DNA of 64,000 nucleotides, taken from an uncultured Ruminococcus sp. (GTDB lineage: Bacteria; Bacillota; Clostridia; Lachnospirales; Lachnospiraceae). Location of the stretch: NCBI GenBank assembly GCA_900544395.1, contig UQVC01000010.1, positions 14,985 to 78,984 on the forward strand, given 5' to 3'. The position numbers and the translations under genes were made by a program. Positions 36,751 to 46,350 of this stretch are shown here, in pieces. How positions within the stretch are numbered: the first letter of the stretch is position 1; every line of letters begins with the position of its first letter. The notes beneath the pieces were generated by a model that worked only from the letters and a program-made list of their open reading frames with translations, was not told where the DNA came from and did no database searches.

Positions 36751-38007
36751 CTATTTTCCCTCTGGTGTCAATACATTTTGTTCTGACGTTTTGCGGCTTT
36801 CTTCTTTTGACAGATACATCACCTCTCCAGGTTCCAACGACAGCGCAGGAGCGCCAAGAGAGCGGATCTGCCACCCCTCGTTTTGCTGACAAAGCGTATA
36901 TCCTGTGAGATAATTTTTCCCATTATATGAATACAAGCCGGCATATTCTCTGATGTGCTCCGGATTTTCTAAAGATGCAATCGGAATCACTTTGATCAGA
37001 TCCAGATAGACCATATTTCCAGGATTTAATTTTTCTCTTAACTGATTCAGCTGCTCTTCACTTTTATCTTGAAAATGAACATCTCTTACCCCTAAAAAAC
37101 CATACAGCATTTTTTTCAGATCTTTCGCATTCTCACCCTGTTTTTTCAAGATTTCCACTGACGTATCCTCGCTTTTTTTCACGGTTTCCATTGCCAGTGC
37201 TTTCGTAAGATTTCCTTTCTGAATGGCATAGATAAACTGTTCGATTGCTCTTTCCGGCGTCTTTTCTGTTACCGGCATGGTCTGAAAATAATTTGCTCCT
37301 GCCAGCTTATCTGGCAATTTATACACTTTTTGGGGCTCTTGTGCTCCTTCTGCCGGTTTTACTGCCTGTTTCTTGTTTTCATATAAAAGTCCTGGCTTTA
37401 ACGAATGTATCTTCCAGTTTTCATCATACCTTACTGCCGTAAATTCCAATAAAAATGGAGTATTCCCGGACATTACCAGGATTTCCAGTTCCTCTGCTTC
37501 CTGTGCTGCCAGACATTCTGCAAGTTGTTCCTCTTGTTCTCCCTGGGATTTCTCTGTGATATCCACTACTTCTAACGTTTCAACCTCTGGAAGCTCCTCA
37601 CAGATCTGTTCAAACTGTCGGATATATTCTGCTGTCATTTCTGCCGATGTCAGTGGAAAATAGTAGGCATAATCCGATGTTAAAGCCGGCAAATCTGTCA
37701 ACGTTGCTTGTGGAACAGCTCTGGCTGTTTTTACAAAAGCCATCTGCAGTGCTGTTTCGTCAATTGCAAACCCACGCAGCGCCATATCAATATTGTTTTT
37801 TTTCAATGCGCTTAACACATATAACGCTGCATCCTGCGCATCAGAAAAAGAATCTATTTTACTTTCTTTTTTCAAACTCTGTGTCTCATTTAAAATCTGC
37901 CCTTCTTCTTTTTCTGCCTGTCTCCGCAGTCCTAAAATCAACACCCCCAAAATTAAAATTCCGGCAATGTTTAAAAGAAAAGGCCATTTTTTCCAAATTT
38001 TTCTCAT
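36751..38007 (-). CDS. Single-pass exported protein of unknown function in the polysaccharide operon
   Basis: 418 aa from ATG 38007, which overlaps the polymerase gene stop as ATGA. A basic start (MRKIWKKWP) and one hydrophobic segment (FLLNIAGILILGVLILGL, about 9-26) put the rest outside the cell. The outer part has two similar-looking portions, each with an amphipathic repeat of the type DAQDAALYVLSALKKNNIDMAL and PERAIEQFIYAIQKGNLTKAL, suggesting an internal duplication of an NTF2/DUF4878-like fold. No enzyme motif was found. Role in polysaccharide assembly or display is a guess from position. Confidence 0.7.
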   Translation of the reverse strand: MRKIWKKWPFLLNIAGILILGVLILGLRRQAEKEEGQILNETQSLKKESKIDSFSDAQDAALYVLSALKKNNIDMALRGFAIDETALQMAFVKTARAVPQATLTDLPALTSDYAYYFPLTSAEMTAEYIRQFEQICEELPEVETLEVVDITEKSQGEQEEQLAECLAAQEAEELEILVMSGNTPFLLEFTAVRYDENWKIHSLKPGLLYENKKQAVKPAEGAQEPQKVYKLPDKLAGANYFQTMPVTEKTPERAIEQFIYAIQKGNLTKALAMETVKKSEDTSVEILKKQGENAKDLKKMLYGFLGVRDVHFQDKSEEQLNQLREKLNPGNMVYLDLIKVIPIASLENPEHIREYAGLYSYNGKNYLTGYTLCQQNEGWQIRSLGAPALSLEPGEVMYLSKEESRKTSEQNVLTPEGK

Positions 38008-39239
38008 ATCCTCTCTTTTACTCCATTCCTTCTTTTTTGTATACGCCTTCTTCCGGTTTCTGCAAAAAGAATCCATAAAAACGGATTATACGATATATCT
38101 ATCAAATGCTGTTCCATAAGACTCTGAAACGCAATCATCGCAAGGATCCATAAAAGGACCCAATCTTTTTCTTTTCTGGCCCGAAATCCGATCATTCCCC
38201 ATATGATAAGGATCACAATAAAAATAATCAGTCCATACTGCAGTAAGATTGAAATGTAAGAACTATCCAAAAAGAAATAATTCGCAGGTGTCTGTGTACT
38301 GCCTCCATTTCCCTGCATCGGAATATACTGTCCAAATATGGAAATGCCATAAACTTCGATTCCTTTTTTAGAAAACGAAAGTCTTTGACTTAGAATGGAA
38401 TCCAATTTCATGAACAGGGCACTTCCTTTTGTATAGAGCACGGATAAGATTAAAATTCCTCCTGCACAGATCGTGCCCGCAGATGCCAACAATGCAGAAA
38501 ACCACGGAAACATCTGATACTCTTTTCCTTTTTTTTCTGCAAATTGCTTTCTTATTTTTGTATATCCAAGCACTGCAGCTGTCAGCCAGATACACAACGC
38601 ATTGGTCCTTGCTCCGGAAAAGAGATACACTGCCCCTCCGATACAAACAGCCACTGCCAGTTCCACATACTTTATGTTCTGCCTTCTTAAATAAAAATAG
38701 CAAAGCAACAGAAAGAATACATGTGCTCCAAAATCTGTCGGATAGCCAATTCCAAATGCCATTCTCGCCATTCTTCCGGGCTGTTCATACGTCAGATTCT
38801 CGATCACTCCGGCCAGAGAGGCTCCCATTGTAACAACCAATGCAGTTCCGATTGTCACCATATAAACCCGGAGCATTTTTGCCGTCTCAATTCCTTTTGC
38901 ACCTATGATCAAAATCAACGTGTCCAAAAGAATCTCCTGCCCATTTCTGTTTTTTACTGCCAGAAACACAACAATCAGAAAAAACACACTGAACAAATCC
39001 ATCCACTCATATTTTTTTCGTTCCAGACTGAACCGCAACAAGATCAGAGCAATCATCACCGATCTGATATCGCCCACGAAAAATTCCGGCCAGACTATAT
39101 GAAATGTCGTTGTCCACATAAAAAAGTAAAGACAAAACATGGCAAATACTGCCAGATATACATTCTCTAATATTATTTTTTTATCTTCAAGTAATCCTTT
39201 TTTCATCCTTTTCCCCATTCTATTGATCGTACTGCCCAC
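38004..39239 (-). CDS. Polysaccharide polymerase (Wzy-like) membrane protein
   Basis: About 411 aa with around ten hydrophobic helices and a large loop before the last helices (SKKGIEVYGISIFGQYIPMQ, then ANYFFLDSSYISILLQYG). The ...LDSSYISILLQYGLI pattern is common in Gram-positive Wzy-like capsule polymerases. Start is uncertain: GTG 39239 gives the longest form, while ATG 39206 (MKKGLLEDKK) lies after GGGGAAAAGG. It follows the flippase gene closely, the usual partner. Confidence 0.82.
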   Translation of the reverse strand: MGSTINRMGKRMKKGLLEDKKIILENVYLAVFAMFCLYFFMWTTTFHIVWPEFFVGDIRSVMIALILLRFSLERKKYEWMDLFSVFFLIVVFLAVKNRNGQEILLDTLILIIGAKGIETAKMLRVYMVTIGTALVVTMGASLAGVIENLTYEQPGRMARMAFGIGYPTDFGAHVFFLLLCYFYLRRQNIKYVELAVAVCIGGAVYLFSGARTNALCIWLTAAVLGYTKIRKQFAEKKGKEYQMFPWFSALLASAGTICAGGILILSVLYTKGSALFMKLDSILSQRLSFSKKGIEVYGISIFGQYIPMQGNGGSTQTPANYFFLDSSYISILLQYGLIIFIVILIIWGMIGFRARKEKDWVLLWILAMIAFQSLMEQHLIDISYNPFLWILFAETGRRRIQKRRNGVKERI

Positions 39240-39248
39240 ATTCTTCTC

Positions 39249-40706
39249 TTATCTATTTTTTCCTGTAACGATACGGATTCCAGAATTTATGATCTCAGAT
39301 ACAAACGGTTCTTTTAGCAGAAACAATACTGCTGTATATACACCGAAAAAGAGAACCGCAGAGACGGCCAACAGGAAAAATATACTTAGATGACACCATA
39401 TTTTCACCGGGAACATCACAAAGGACGCGATCAAAAGTGCGATCAAAATTTTCCAAATCTGTACCTGTCTGATATAATCCCACAGTACCTTTCTCAAAAA
39501 CCAGCATTGCAGCAAAAGCACCATTCCTTCTGCCAGCAAAGTGGACACAGCTGCCCCACTTGCAGACAACGCAGGAATCACAATCAGGTTCAAAGCAAAA
39601 TCTAAAATTGCACCGCCCCAGATAGAATACATGACTTCTCGTTCTCTTCCATTTGGAGTCAAAATCTGAATTCCCGTCACATTCGAAAGTCCGATCAGCA
39701 ATACTGTAGGCATTAAAATCATCATCGGCTCTACCGAGGGAAGAAACGCTTCCCCTGAAAGCAACAGAATCGATTCTCTTGCAAAAATGCTGAAATAAAC
39801 CGTCACGGCACTTGCTGCAACAAATACAAAACGAAATGCTTTTCCTACCATGAGTTGAAACGCCTTTTGATCTGCTGTTTCGATATAATAAGAGAGCCTC
39901 GGCAGTAGTACCGTTCCCAGAGAGGTCACACACGTCACCAAAACCGTTTTCACCTTAATTCCTGCATTGTAATACCCAACTGCCGTATTATCCTGCAAAA
40001 ACCGAAGCATCACAACATCCAGATTTAAATAAATACTTGCACCTGCTGACATTGCAAAAAATACCAGAATATGCTTCAAATGTTTTTTGAACTGATAGGT
40101 TCCCGTCTTTCTGAATGTAACGAACTTTCTCAGTCGGAAAAAGTTTAATAAGTAGGAACCAAATGATGCAATTACATAGACTCCTCCATAGATCTGATAA
40201 TCTGAGGAATCCCTGACCAGTAAAAACATCAGAACCATTCCCAGCAATTTAAATAAAATGGAACAAACCGTAATATAAGAATATTGTTCCAATGCATTGT
40301 AAAGCCATTGAACTCCAATGGTATTTAAACCAATCCCAAGTCCTACGATCAGAAGCAATGTTCTTTCCTGTGCAAATTCCGGTATTACAAATAATGCGAG
40401 CAAAAATACCGCGTATGTGATCAATGTTGTGATACCACTGATAATTAACAATTCCTGTACTGTTTTGGAGAGTTTTTCTTTATGATCCCGCACAATGGCA
40501 CATGCGCGGACTCCATAGGTAGGGATCCCCAATGCTGCAAACATCGTAAAATACGTCACTACTGACGTAGCAAATGCGACTTTCCCACTGCCTTCTACCA
40601 GAAGTACTCTGGAAATATAAGGAAACGTAATCAATGGGAAAATAATCCCCGCTACTGTCAGAATGGCATTCATAATAAAGTTGTATTTGACAGAATGTAT
40701 TTTCAT
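39249..40706 (-). CDS. Polysaccharide flippase (Wzx/RfbX, MOP superfamily)
   Basis: 485-aa membrane protein with 12-14 helices. It starts FIMNAILTVAGIIFPLITFPYISRVLL, the typical RfbX opening, and includes GVQWLYNALEQYSYITV. It should move lipid-linked repeat units across the membrane for polymerisation. It is the only flippase in the cluster and abuts the GT2 gene upstream without a gap. Confidence 0.95.
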   Translation of the reverse strand: MKIHSVKYNFIMNAILTVAGIIFPLITFPYISRVLLVEGSGKVAFATSVVTYFTMFAALGIPTYGVRACAIVRDHKEKLSKTVQELLIISGITTLITYAVFLLALFVIPEFAQERTLLLIVGLGIGLNTIGVQWLYNALEQYSYITVCSILFKLLGMVLMFLLVRDSSDYQIYGGVYVIASFGSYLLNFFRLRKFVTFRKTGTYQFKKHLKHILVFFAMSAGASIYLNLDVVMLRFLQDNTAVGYYNAGIKVKTVLVTCVTSLGTVLLPRLSYYIETADQKAFQLMVGKAFRFVFVAASAVTVYFSIFARESILLLSGEAFLPSVEPMMILMPTVLLIGLSNVTGIQILTPNGREREVMYSIWGGAILDFALNLIVIPALSASGAAVSTLLAEGMVLLLQCWFLRKVLWDYIRQVQIWKILIALLIASFVMFPVKIWCHLSIFFLLAVSAVLFFGVYTAVLFLLKEPFVSEIINSGIRIVTGKNR

Positions 40707-41720
40707 TTATTCCTCCATATGGTTTCGTCTTTTTCCCAGTTTCATGATCATCCTGTATCCCCGGAATCCTGTTTTTCTCAAAACTCTCAATGTTCCGCTT
40801 TCTGCCCCTGAAAGTTCATAGATTTTTCTGCTTTTTTCTTGAACCTGCTGATCAAACTTCTGAAATATAGAGCGTATTTCTGTATTTTCTACAGGAAAAC
40901 TCAAAAAAATCGTAATCTGATCCCCGATCATCTGTGCGATCCGCTTTGCAATATAGGCACATTTTTTTGTGTCATCACATTTCATCCGATAAGATTCAAA
41001 AAATTCAATCAGTCGCAGGATCACATCCATATGGTCCTGCATATGCTTCTGATATCCCTGAATGCTGACACTTTGAGAAATTCTTGCCAGGCGGTACATA
41101 TATACACACATCGGATAATAGGTCACACGCTCTACATAGGGAACCGGAAACAATACATACTCCACATCCACATAAAATCGATGTTCATCCAGGCGGATTT
41201 TGTTCTCTTTTAAAATACTTGTCCGGATAATGAGTGCATGCATTGGAATCTGCACCAGATCTGCAATCTCCTGAAAAGACCACTCTCTATGCTCCATACT
41301 ATCCAGTTCCGGAAACGACTTTCTCACCCGTTCTCCCGTATTGTCATACACTTCACAATAGTCTGTTATTACATAATCTGCCTGACATCGCCTGAGTTTC
41401 TCTACCACATTTACGAATGCCTCTGTGTCTACCCAGTCATCTCCGTCTACAACTTTAAAAAAAGTGCCTCTGGCCTGTTCAATCCCACAATTTATCGTAG
41501 ATCCATGTCCTCCGTTGCTTTTCGAAATAACCCGGTAAGTCCGGGGATATTGTTCTTCATACTCTTTTCCGATTTTTGCAGTATCATCTGAAGATCCATC
41601 ATCTACCACAAGAACCTCTATCGCCTCTAAAATCGCTTTGTGATTCAACGATTCTAATGTTTGTCTTATATATTTTTCCACATTGTAGGACGGAACCACC
41701 ACAGTTAATACTTTCTCCAT
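40707..41720 (-). CDS. GT2 glycosyltransferase
   Basis: 337-aa GT-A enzyme. N-terminal domain: LTVVVPSYNVEKYIRQTLESL, VLVVDDGSSDDT, SNGGHGSTINCGIEQARGTFFKVVDGDDW, with the DGD metal motif. The GSTIN form of the middle motif is typical of a subgroup of large-capsule GT2 enzymes. It starts 1 nt before the upstream gene's stop ends (TAATG). Sugar unknown. Confidence 0.9.
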   Translation of the reverse strand: MEKVLTVVVPSYNVEKYIRQTLESLNHKAILEAIEVLVVDDGSSDDTAKIGKEYEEQYPRTYRVISKSNGGHGSTINCGIEQARGTFFKVVDGDDWVDTEAFVNVVEKLRRCQADYVITDYCEVYDNTGERVRKSFPELDSMEHREWSFQEIADLVQIPMHALIIRTSILKENKIRLDEHRFYVDVEYVLFPVPYVERVTYYPMCVYMYRLARISQSVSIQGYQKHMQDHMDVILRLIEFFESYRMKCDDTKKCAYIAKRIAQMIGDQITIFLSFPVENTEIRSIFQKFDQQVQEKSRKIYELSGAESGTLRVLRKTGFRGYRMIMKLGKRRNHMEE

Positions 41721-42748
41721 TATTTATCTCCTGTCACTTTGTTTCTCATCTGATCCAGTTTTTTTCGCAGATTGGACAGCACGCACATTCCCACATAGCA
41801 TCTGTGATTTAACAGAGCCAGCAGTATTTTATCTTTTCTGCTGAGTTTCATAGAAATATACGGATTCTGCTTCCAGTTTGGAAATTCCTCTTCCAGACAG
41901 ACTCTCCACGTTTTTAAACAAGGATTCGCCCTGTCCTTTAGCACAATTTCTTTTGATGGAACAAAATATAAATGTTCAAAATACAAATATTCCAGTTCTT
42001 TTTCATATTGCTTTTCTGCTCCCTGGAGTCTCAAAAAGTCTCTCACATCTTTCAGCGCCGCTTTTCTGTTCTGCCAACTCTTTTCAAATGCGCCGCTGCG
42101 CATAATGGAGCCGTCTCTGAGCACATAAAAATACAGCGGGGTACTTTTCAGATAAACCACACATCCTGCTTGCTGCAGCATTCTGGGAATTACTGATAAA
42201 TCTTCAAAATTTCTTCCTGTCGGATATAAAATTCCTGTGTCGTTCCAGAAACTCCGTCTATAAAGTTTATTGCATGCAGACGGTGTGATCAGAAGAAGTT
42301 CCGGGTTCTTTCCTGCAGAAAGTTTCTTTCCCGCCTGCAGGGAACACGACCTGGTGTCTTTACGTCCACTGCACATTTCTATTTCCTGATAATCAAATAC
42401 AACCATATCTGCATCATTTTGTTTTGCACAGAAAACTGTTTTCTCTGCCAGTTCTTTATCTGCATAATCATCTCCGTCTACGAATAAAAGATACTCTCCT
42501 CTGGCGATTGCAATTCCTGCATTTCTTGCATCACTAAGTCCGCCATTTTTCTTATGGAGTACCCGGATTCTTTGATCTGTCTCTGCATACTGATCACAAA
42601 GCTGCCCGCTTCGGTCTGTAGATCCGTCATCTACCAGAATCACTTCGATCGCAGATTCTGTCTGATCCAGTAAACTCTGGATACATCTCTCAATATAGGC
42701 TTCCACATTATAGATGGGAACGATAATACTTACTACAGGCATATCCAT
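41720..42748 (-). CDS. GT2 glycosyltransferase
   Basis: 342 aa from ATG 42748 (MDMPVVSIIVPIYNVEAYI), which overlaps the end of the GT4 gene by 16 nt. Motifs: VILVDDGSTDRSG, NGGLSDARNAGIAIARGEYLLFVDGDDY. The C-terminal half is helical. It resembles EpsJ/CpsI-type enzymes; donor and acceptor cannot be predicted. Confidence 0.9.
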   Translation of the reverse strand: MDMPVVSIIVPIYNVEAYIERCIQSLLDQTESAIEVILVDDGSTDRSGQLCDQYAETDQRIRVLHKKNGGLSDARNAGIAIARGEYLLFVDGDDYADKELAEKTVFCAKQNDADMVVFDYQEIEMCSGRKDTRSCSLQAGKKLSAGKNPELLLITPSACNKLYRRSFWNDTGILYPTGRNFEDLSVIPRMLQQAGCVVYLKSTPLYFYVLRDGSIMRSGAFEKSWQNRKAALKDVRDFLRLQGAEKQYEKELEYLYFEHLYFVPSKEIVLKDRANPCLKTWRVCLEEEFPNWKQNPYISMKLSRKDKILLALLNHRCYVGMCVLSNLRKKLDQMRNKVTGDK

Positions 42749-43845
42749 GTTTTCATTTGTCTCCTTTGATTTTCCAATGTATAACAGTTCATCTGTTCTG
42801 TCATCCTCACACATTCTCTTTCACACTGTGCAGACTGCAGGATTGTTTCTGCCCATTTTCCGGGAGATTCTTTCAGACTGATAAACGTGCACTGCTCCTG
42901 GATCTGAACTTCTTTCGTGATCGTATCGCTGAAAATACAGGGAAGTTTCATACACTGTGCCTCGACACCTACCAATGGAAGCCCCTCAAATCGAGACGGA
43001 AGCACAAACACATCCATTCCCTGATAATAATATTCCGGATTTTCTGTTTGTCCCAGAAATCGTATCTGTTCTTCTAATCCCGCTTTTCTTGCAAGATCAC
43101 GGACTTTTTTCTCTGTTTTCCCCGTTCCAAGAAACCACATCTGTATATCGGGATACCGTTTCACGATTTCTTCCATGATCTGTATCAAAAACTCCTGGTT
43201 CTTTTGGTAACAAAAATTTCCTACGTGCCCGATGATCCGTGTATTCTCTTTTGGAACCTGCATTTGCTTTCGCACCTGACAGCGTACCGCTTCTTTATAT
43301 TGATATTTCTTCATATCTACTGCATTATAGATGATCTGAAATGCTTCAGATTCTACAATCTTTTTCGGATACATCCAATATCCCGCTGATTTAGAACAGG
43401 CGTAATGCCTGGTTCCCAACCGAAAGAAAAACGTCTTACAAATATGATGCAGCATATCGTAAATCATCCTTTTTTTTGCATTTTCGCAATCATTTCCCCC
43501 GGAATGACTGTGAAGGATCACTTCCCTTACCCCACTGTCTTTGGCTGCTTTTGCCCCGATGAAATCAATGGCGGTAGAAATATTCAAATATACAATATCA
43601 TATCTGTTCTGTTCCATGATTTTTCTTGTCTGCTGATATTGTGCCAGAGGATGCCATAAACTTGGCACCGGAAAAACCCGGCTTTTATATTTCTCCAGTT
43701 TTTTCTTCAGCTTGTCCGAATCCCGGTCACTTAAAAAATCAATCTGCATTCCTTCTTCCCAGACCTGTTCCACAAAACGAAGCAGATAGCGGTCTATTCC
43801 CCCTTTGCTTCCATCCATTATATAGCCGACCAGTATTTTCTTCAT
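42733..43845 (-). CDS. GT4 glycosyltransferase
   Basis: 370-aa GT-B enzyme. MKKILVGYIMDGSKGGIDRYLLRF opens the acceptor domain; the donor domain has IIGHVGNFCYQKNQEFLIQI and LPSRFEGLPLVGVEAQCMKLPC with the E-x7-E pair. It is similar in plan to the GT4 gene at 34790-35890, including a HSHSGGNDCENAKK stretch, so the two may be ancient duplicates. Confidence 0.9.
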   Translation of the reverse strand: MKKILVGYIMDGSKGGIDRYLLRFVEQVWEEGMQIDFLSDRDSDKLKKKLEKYKSRVFPVPSLWHPLAQYQQTRKIMEQNRYDIVYLNISTAIDFIGAKAAKDSGVREVILHSHSGGNDCENAKKRMIYDMLHHICKTFFFRLGTRHYACSKSAGYWMYPKKIVESEAFQIIYNAVDMKKYQYKEAVRCQVRKQMQVPKENTRIIGHVGNFCYQKNQEFLIQIMEEIVKRYPDIQMWFLGTGKTEKKVRDLARKAGLEEQIRFLGQTENPEYYYQGMDVFVLPSRFEGLPLVGVEAQCMKLPCIFSDTITKEVQIQEQCTFISLKESPGKWAETILQSAQCERECVRMTEQMNCYTLENQRRQMKTWICL

Positions 43846-43860
43846 ATCCTTTCACACCCT

Positions 43861-45252
43861 TTATTCTTCCGTCTTCTTTGTATTCTGGTAAACCTGATGC
43901 ATCAGATATCCGCTGAACGTCCAGAATAAAAATGCGCCTGGAGAATTGGTATAAAACCCTTCCAGCAAAAATATCATGGCGACACAGATCATCCCGATTC
44001 CACATAACAAAAGCAATTCATAACTTCTGTGTTCTGTCTTCCCAAATCCCTTCCGGAGATATCGCACAAAGTAGCCAAATGTAAGCACAAGAATTACAAC
44101 TCCGATGGATCCCTGATACACCAGAACATTGATCAGCTGATTGTGTAAATTATGGTAATCTCCCTGGGAGTTCTGTATGATATATGTGCCTTTTACCTGT
44201 TCTTTTGCATAGTCAACCACTGTAGAATAACCCGTTCCGTACACAGGGGATGTCTTCCAGATTTCCAGTCCGCTTTTCCAAAGTGCAAGTCTTCCATTGC
44301 TGAGGTCTGACTCTAAATTTTGTTCTCTCTCACTTTGTATGGTCTGTTTTGGCTGCACCGTCTCTTCCTTCTGTATCGTCTGTACAGTTTGCATATCTGC
44401 CGTTTGCTTCTGGTAAAATATACTTTGCAGTTGTCTGGTCCCTGCAAAAAATATCAGAACCATAACAAGCGCAATGCCGCCTCCTGCCAAAACAGCTCTC
44501 CAATTTCTTTTTGTCTTTTTTCTGCTCATCTGATCAAGTACCAGAAACATTCCCATTCCTGCACACAGCATGATCTTCCCTGTTCTTGAATCAGAAAAAC
44601 CAATATACAAAAGAGACAGTACAATAGATACCAGATAACTATATCTCCACCATTTTTTTACCTTCCAAAAATAATATCCTGCGATCCATACGCAAACAGC
44701 ATAAAATACAGCTCCATAATTGGGATCCGTATAGATTCCCCATAATCTTCCCCAATGATATCCGGATAACATGACCTCTCCATCTGCTGTCGTCCATTTC
44801 AGAGAAATTCCCTGCACAAGCTGATACAAAGACAGTACTGCTGCAATCATCCCATATCCCAGTGCGATATGCGACAAAATTCCAAATTCTTTTTCATAGG
44901 ATGCTTTACTTCTATTCAAATTACAAGTATATAAACATCCAATCTGGAACGCCAGCCAGACTGCCCACTTAAAATTTTCAGAAATCCCATATTTTCGATT
45001 CATAACTGCAGAAAACAGAAAACTCAGCACAAACAGTCCCAACCAAAACAATCCCGGCATATGAATGTAACTTTTCCAATCTGCCAGCCTGAAAAAAAGC
45101 AGCACAACGCCAACGATCAAAACCAGTTTTACAAAAACGGACTGCACAGAAGACGCGTAAATAAACGGACAAAATGAACCTGCCGCAAATAAAAAGTACA
45201 CAATTTTGAACAGTAATTCTATTTTTATTTCATATCGTCGTAAGACTTCCAT
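43861..45252 (-). CDS. O-antigen ligase/polymerase-like membrane protein
   Basis: 463-aa protein with about 11 hydrophobic helices and a long outer loop rich in Gln/Thr (TVQTIQKEETVQPKQTIQSE) before the Wzy_C signature region GRLALWKSGLEIWKTSPVYGTG and HNLHNQLINVLVYQGSIGV. The H-N-x-x-x-N/Q arrangement is the O-antigen ligase (PF04932) pattern. It is the second polymerase/ligase-like protein of the operon; the division of labour with 38004-39239 is unknown. Confidence 0.88.
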   Translation of the reverse strand: MEVLRRYEIKIELLFKIVYFLFAAGSFCPFIYASSVQSVFVKLVLIVGVVLLFFRLADWKSYIHMPGLFWLGLFVLSFLFSAVMNRKYGISENFKWAVWLAFQIGCLYTCNLNRSKASYEKEFGILSHIALGYGMIAAVLSLYQLVQGISLKWTTADGEVMLSGYHWGRLWGIYTDPNYGAVFYAVCVWIAGYYFWKVKKWWRYSYLVSIVLSLLYIGFSDSRTGKIMLCAGMGMFLVLDQMSRKKTKRNWRAVLAGGGIALVMVLIFFAGTRQLQSIFYQKQTADMQTVQTIQKEETVQPKQTIQSEREQNLESDLSNGRLALWKSGLEIWKTSPVYGTGYSTVVDYAKEQVKGTYIIQNSQGDYHNLHNQLINVLVYQGSIGVVILVLTFGYFVRYLRKGFGKTEHRSYELLLLCGIGMICVAMIFLLEGFYTNSPGAFLFWTFSGYLMHQVYQNTKKTEE

Positions 45253-45258
45253 TGTGCA

Positions 45259-46350
45259 TTACCTCTTTGCTTTGACTTTTGAATATATGACGGGCATTTG
45301 TTCTCTCACAAGATAAATCCCCCTCCCCATCATCAGACATCCCCAAACACTCTTCCATTGAAGTATCTTTAAAGCAATTTTCAGACTAATACTGTCAAAC
45401 GCTTTGGCATCTGGGATCAGTTCCTGAAATAATGGTCGGAAAAACAACTCTCTGCACCATTGCTTCCGTTCTGACAATGACAAATTTGCCTCTTTACTGC
45501 AGTTTCTCACCAGCGCTGAAAGAATATATCGGCCATACAGCCCGCCAAGTGCCGCCCTCACTTCCTGGTCGTCCATCTGCCACTTTTGATATTGTCTGAA
45601 GATCATATCGATCCGCCACTCATGCAGCTCATAATAATTCTCTACAAATTTGTTGGTCAGATTGGATTCCACTCGCTTTGCATAATGATACGGTGTAATA
45701 TCCAGCAAATTCATGGTTTCAATATCCATGCAATACTCTACATTGAATTTAATATCTTCAATCAGTTTTACATCCGTATACTTTAACTTCTGAGATTTCA
45801 ACCGATCCAAACGATAAAATTTGTTCCAGGCATATCCATATAATGTCTGCTGCTCCAAATGGATCATCTCCTTTCGGATGTCTTCTGCTCTGGTAAAAAT
45901 TTTCTTTTGAGGACAAATCCGATGCGTATACTGCAGCGTTCCATTTTGATCATAGTATTCTTCCCACAATCCAAACACGACAACCTCAGCAGCGTTGATT
46001 TCCAACGATTCTGCCACCTTTTGCATCAACTGAGATTCTGCCCAGTCATCCGGATCCATAAACCAGATATATTCCCCGCATGCTTTCTGGATTCCGGTAT
46101 TCCTTGCCTCACTGAGTCCTCTGTTTTTCTCGTGATGGATTACTTTGATTCTGGAATCCGTTTCTGCAATCTTTTCTGCAATCACAGCGCTCTTGTCCGG
46201 AGTGCAGTCATCTACTACGATCAACTCCCATTCTGCAAATGTTTGTTCCTGAATGCTCTGAATTGCATGCTCTATATATTTTTCCACCCCATATGTCGGC
46301 ATTACGACACTAAATACCGGTTTCACTATTTTTCCTGCTTTCTCTGACAT
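45259..46350 (-). CDS. GT2 glycosyltransferase
   Basis: 363-aa GT-A enzyme: FSVVMPTYGVEKYIEHAIQSI, LIVVDDCTPDKSA, NRGLSEARNTGIQKACGEYIWFMDPDDW (DPDD metal motif). The C-terminal part is helical with many basic residues. The start is either ATG 46350 or the GTG at 46326 that overlaps the upstream stop by 1 nt and has AGGA 6 nt away; the latter would give a protein beginning at KPVFSVV. Confidence 0.9.
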   Translation of the reverse strand: MSEKAGKIVKPVFSVVMPTYGVEKYIEHAIQSIQEQTFAEWELIVVDDCTPDKSAVIAEKIAETDSRIKVIHHEKNRGLSEARNTGIQKACGEYIWFMDPDDWAESQLMQKVAESLEINAAEVVVFGLWEEYYDQNGTLQYTHRICPQKKIFTRAEDIRKEMIHLEQQTLYGYAWNKFYRLDRLKSQKLKYTDVKLIEDIKFNVEYCMDIETMNLLDITPYHYAKRVESNLTNKFVENYYELHEWRIDMIFRQYQKWQMDDQEVRAALGGLYGRYILSALVRNCSKEANLSLSERKQWCRELFFRPLFQELIPDAKAFDSISLKIALKILQWKSVWGCLMMGRGIYLVREQMPVIYSKVKAKR

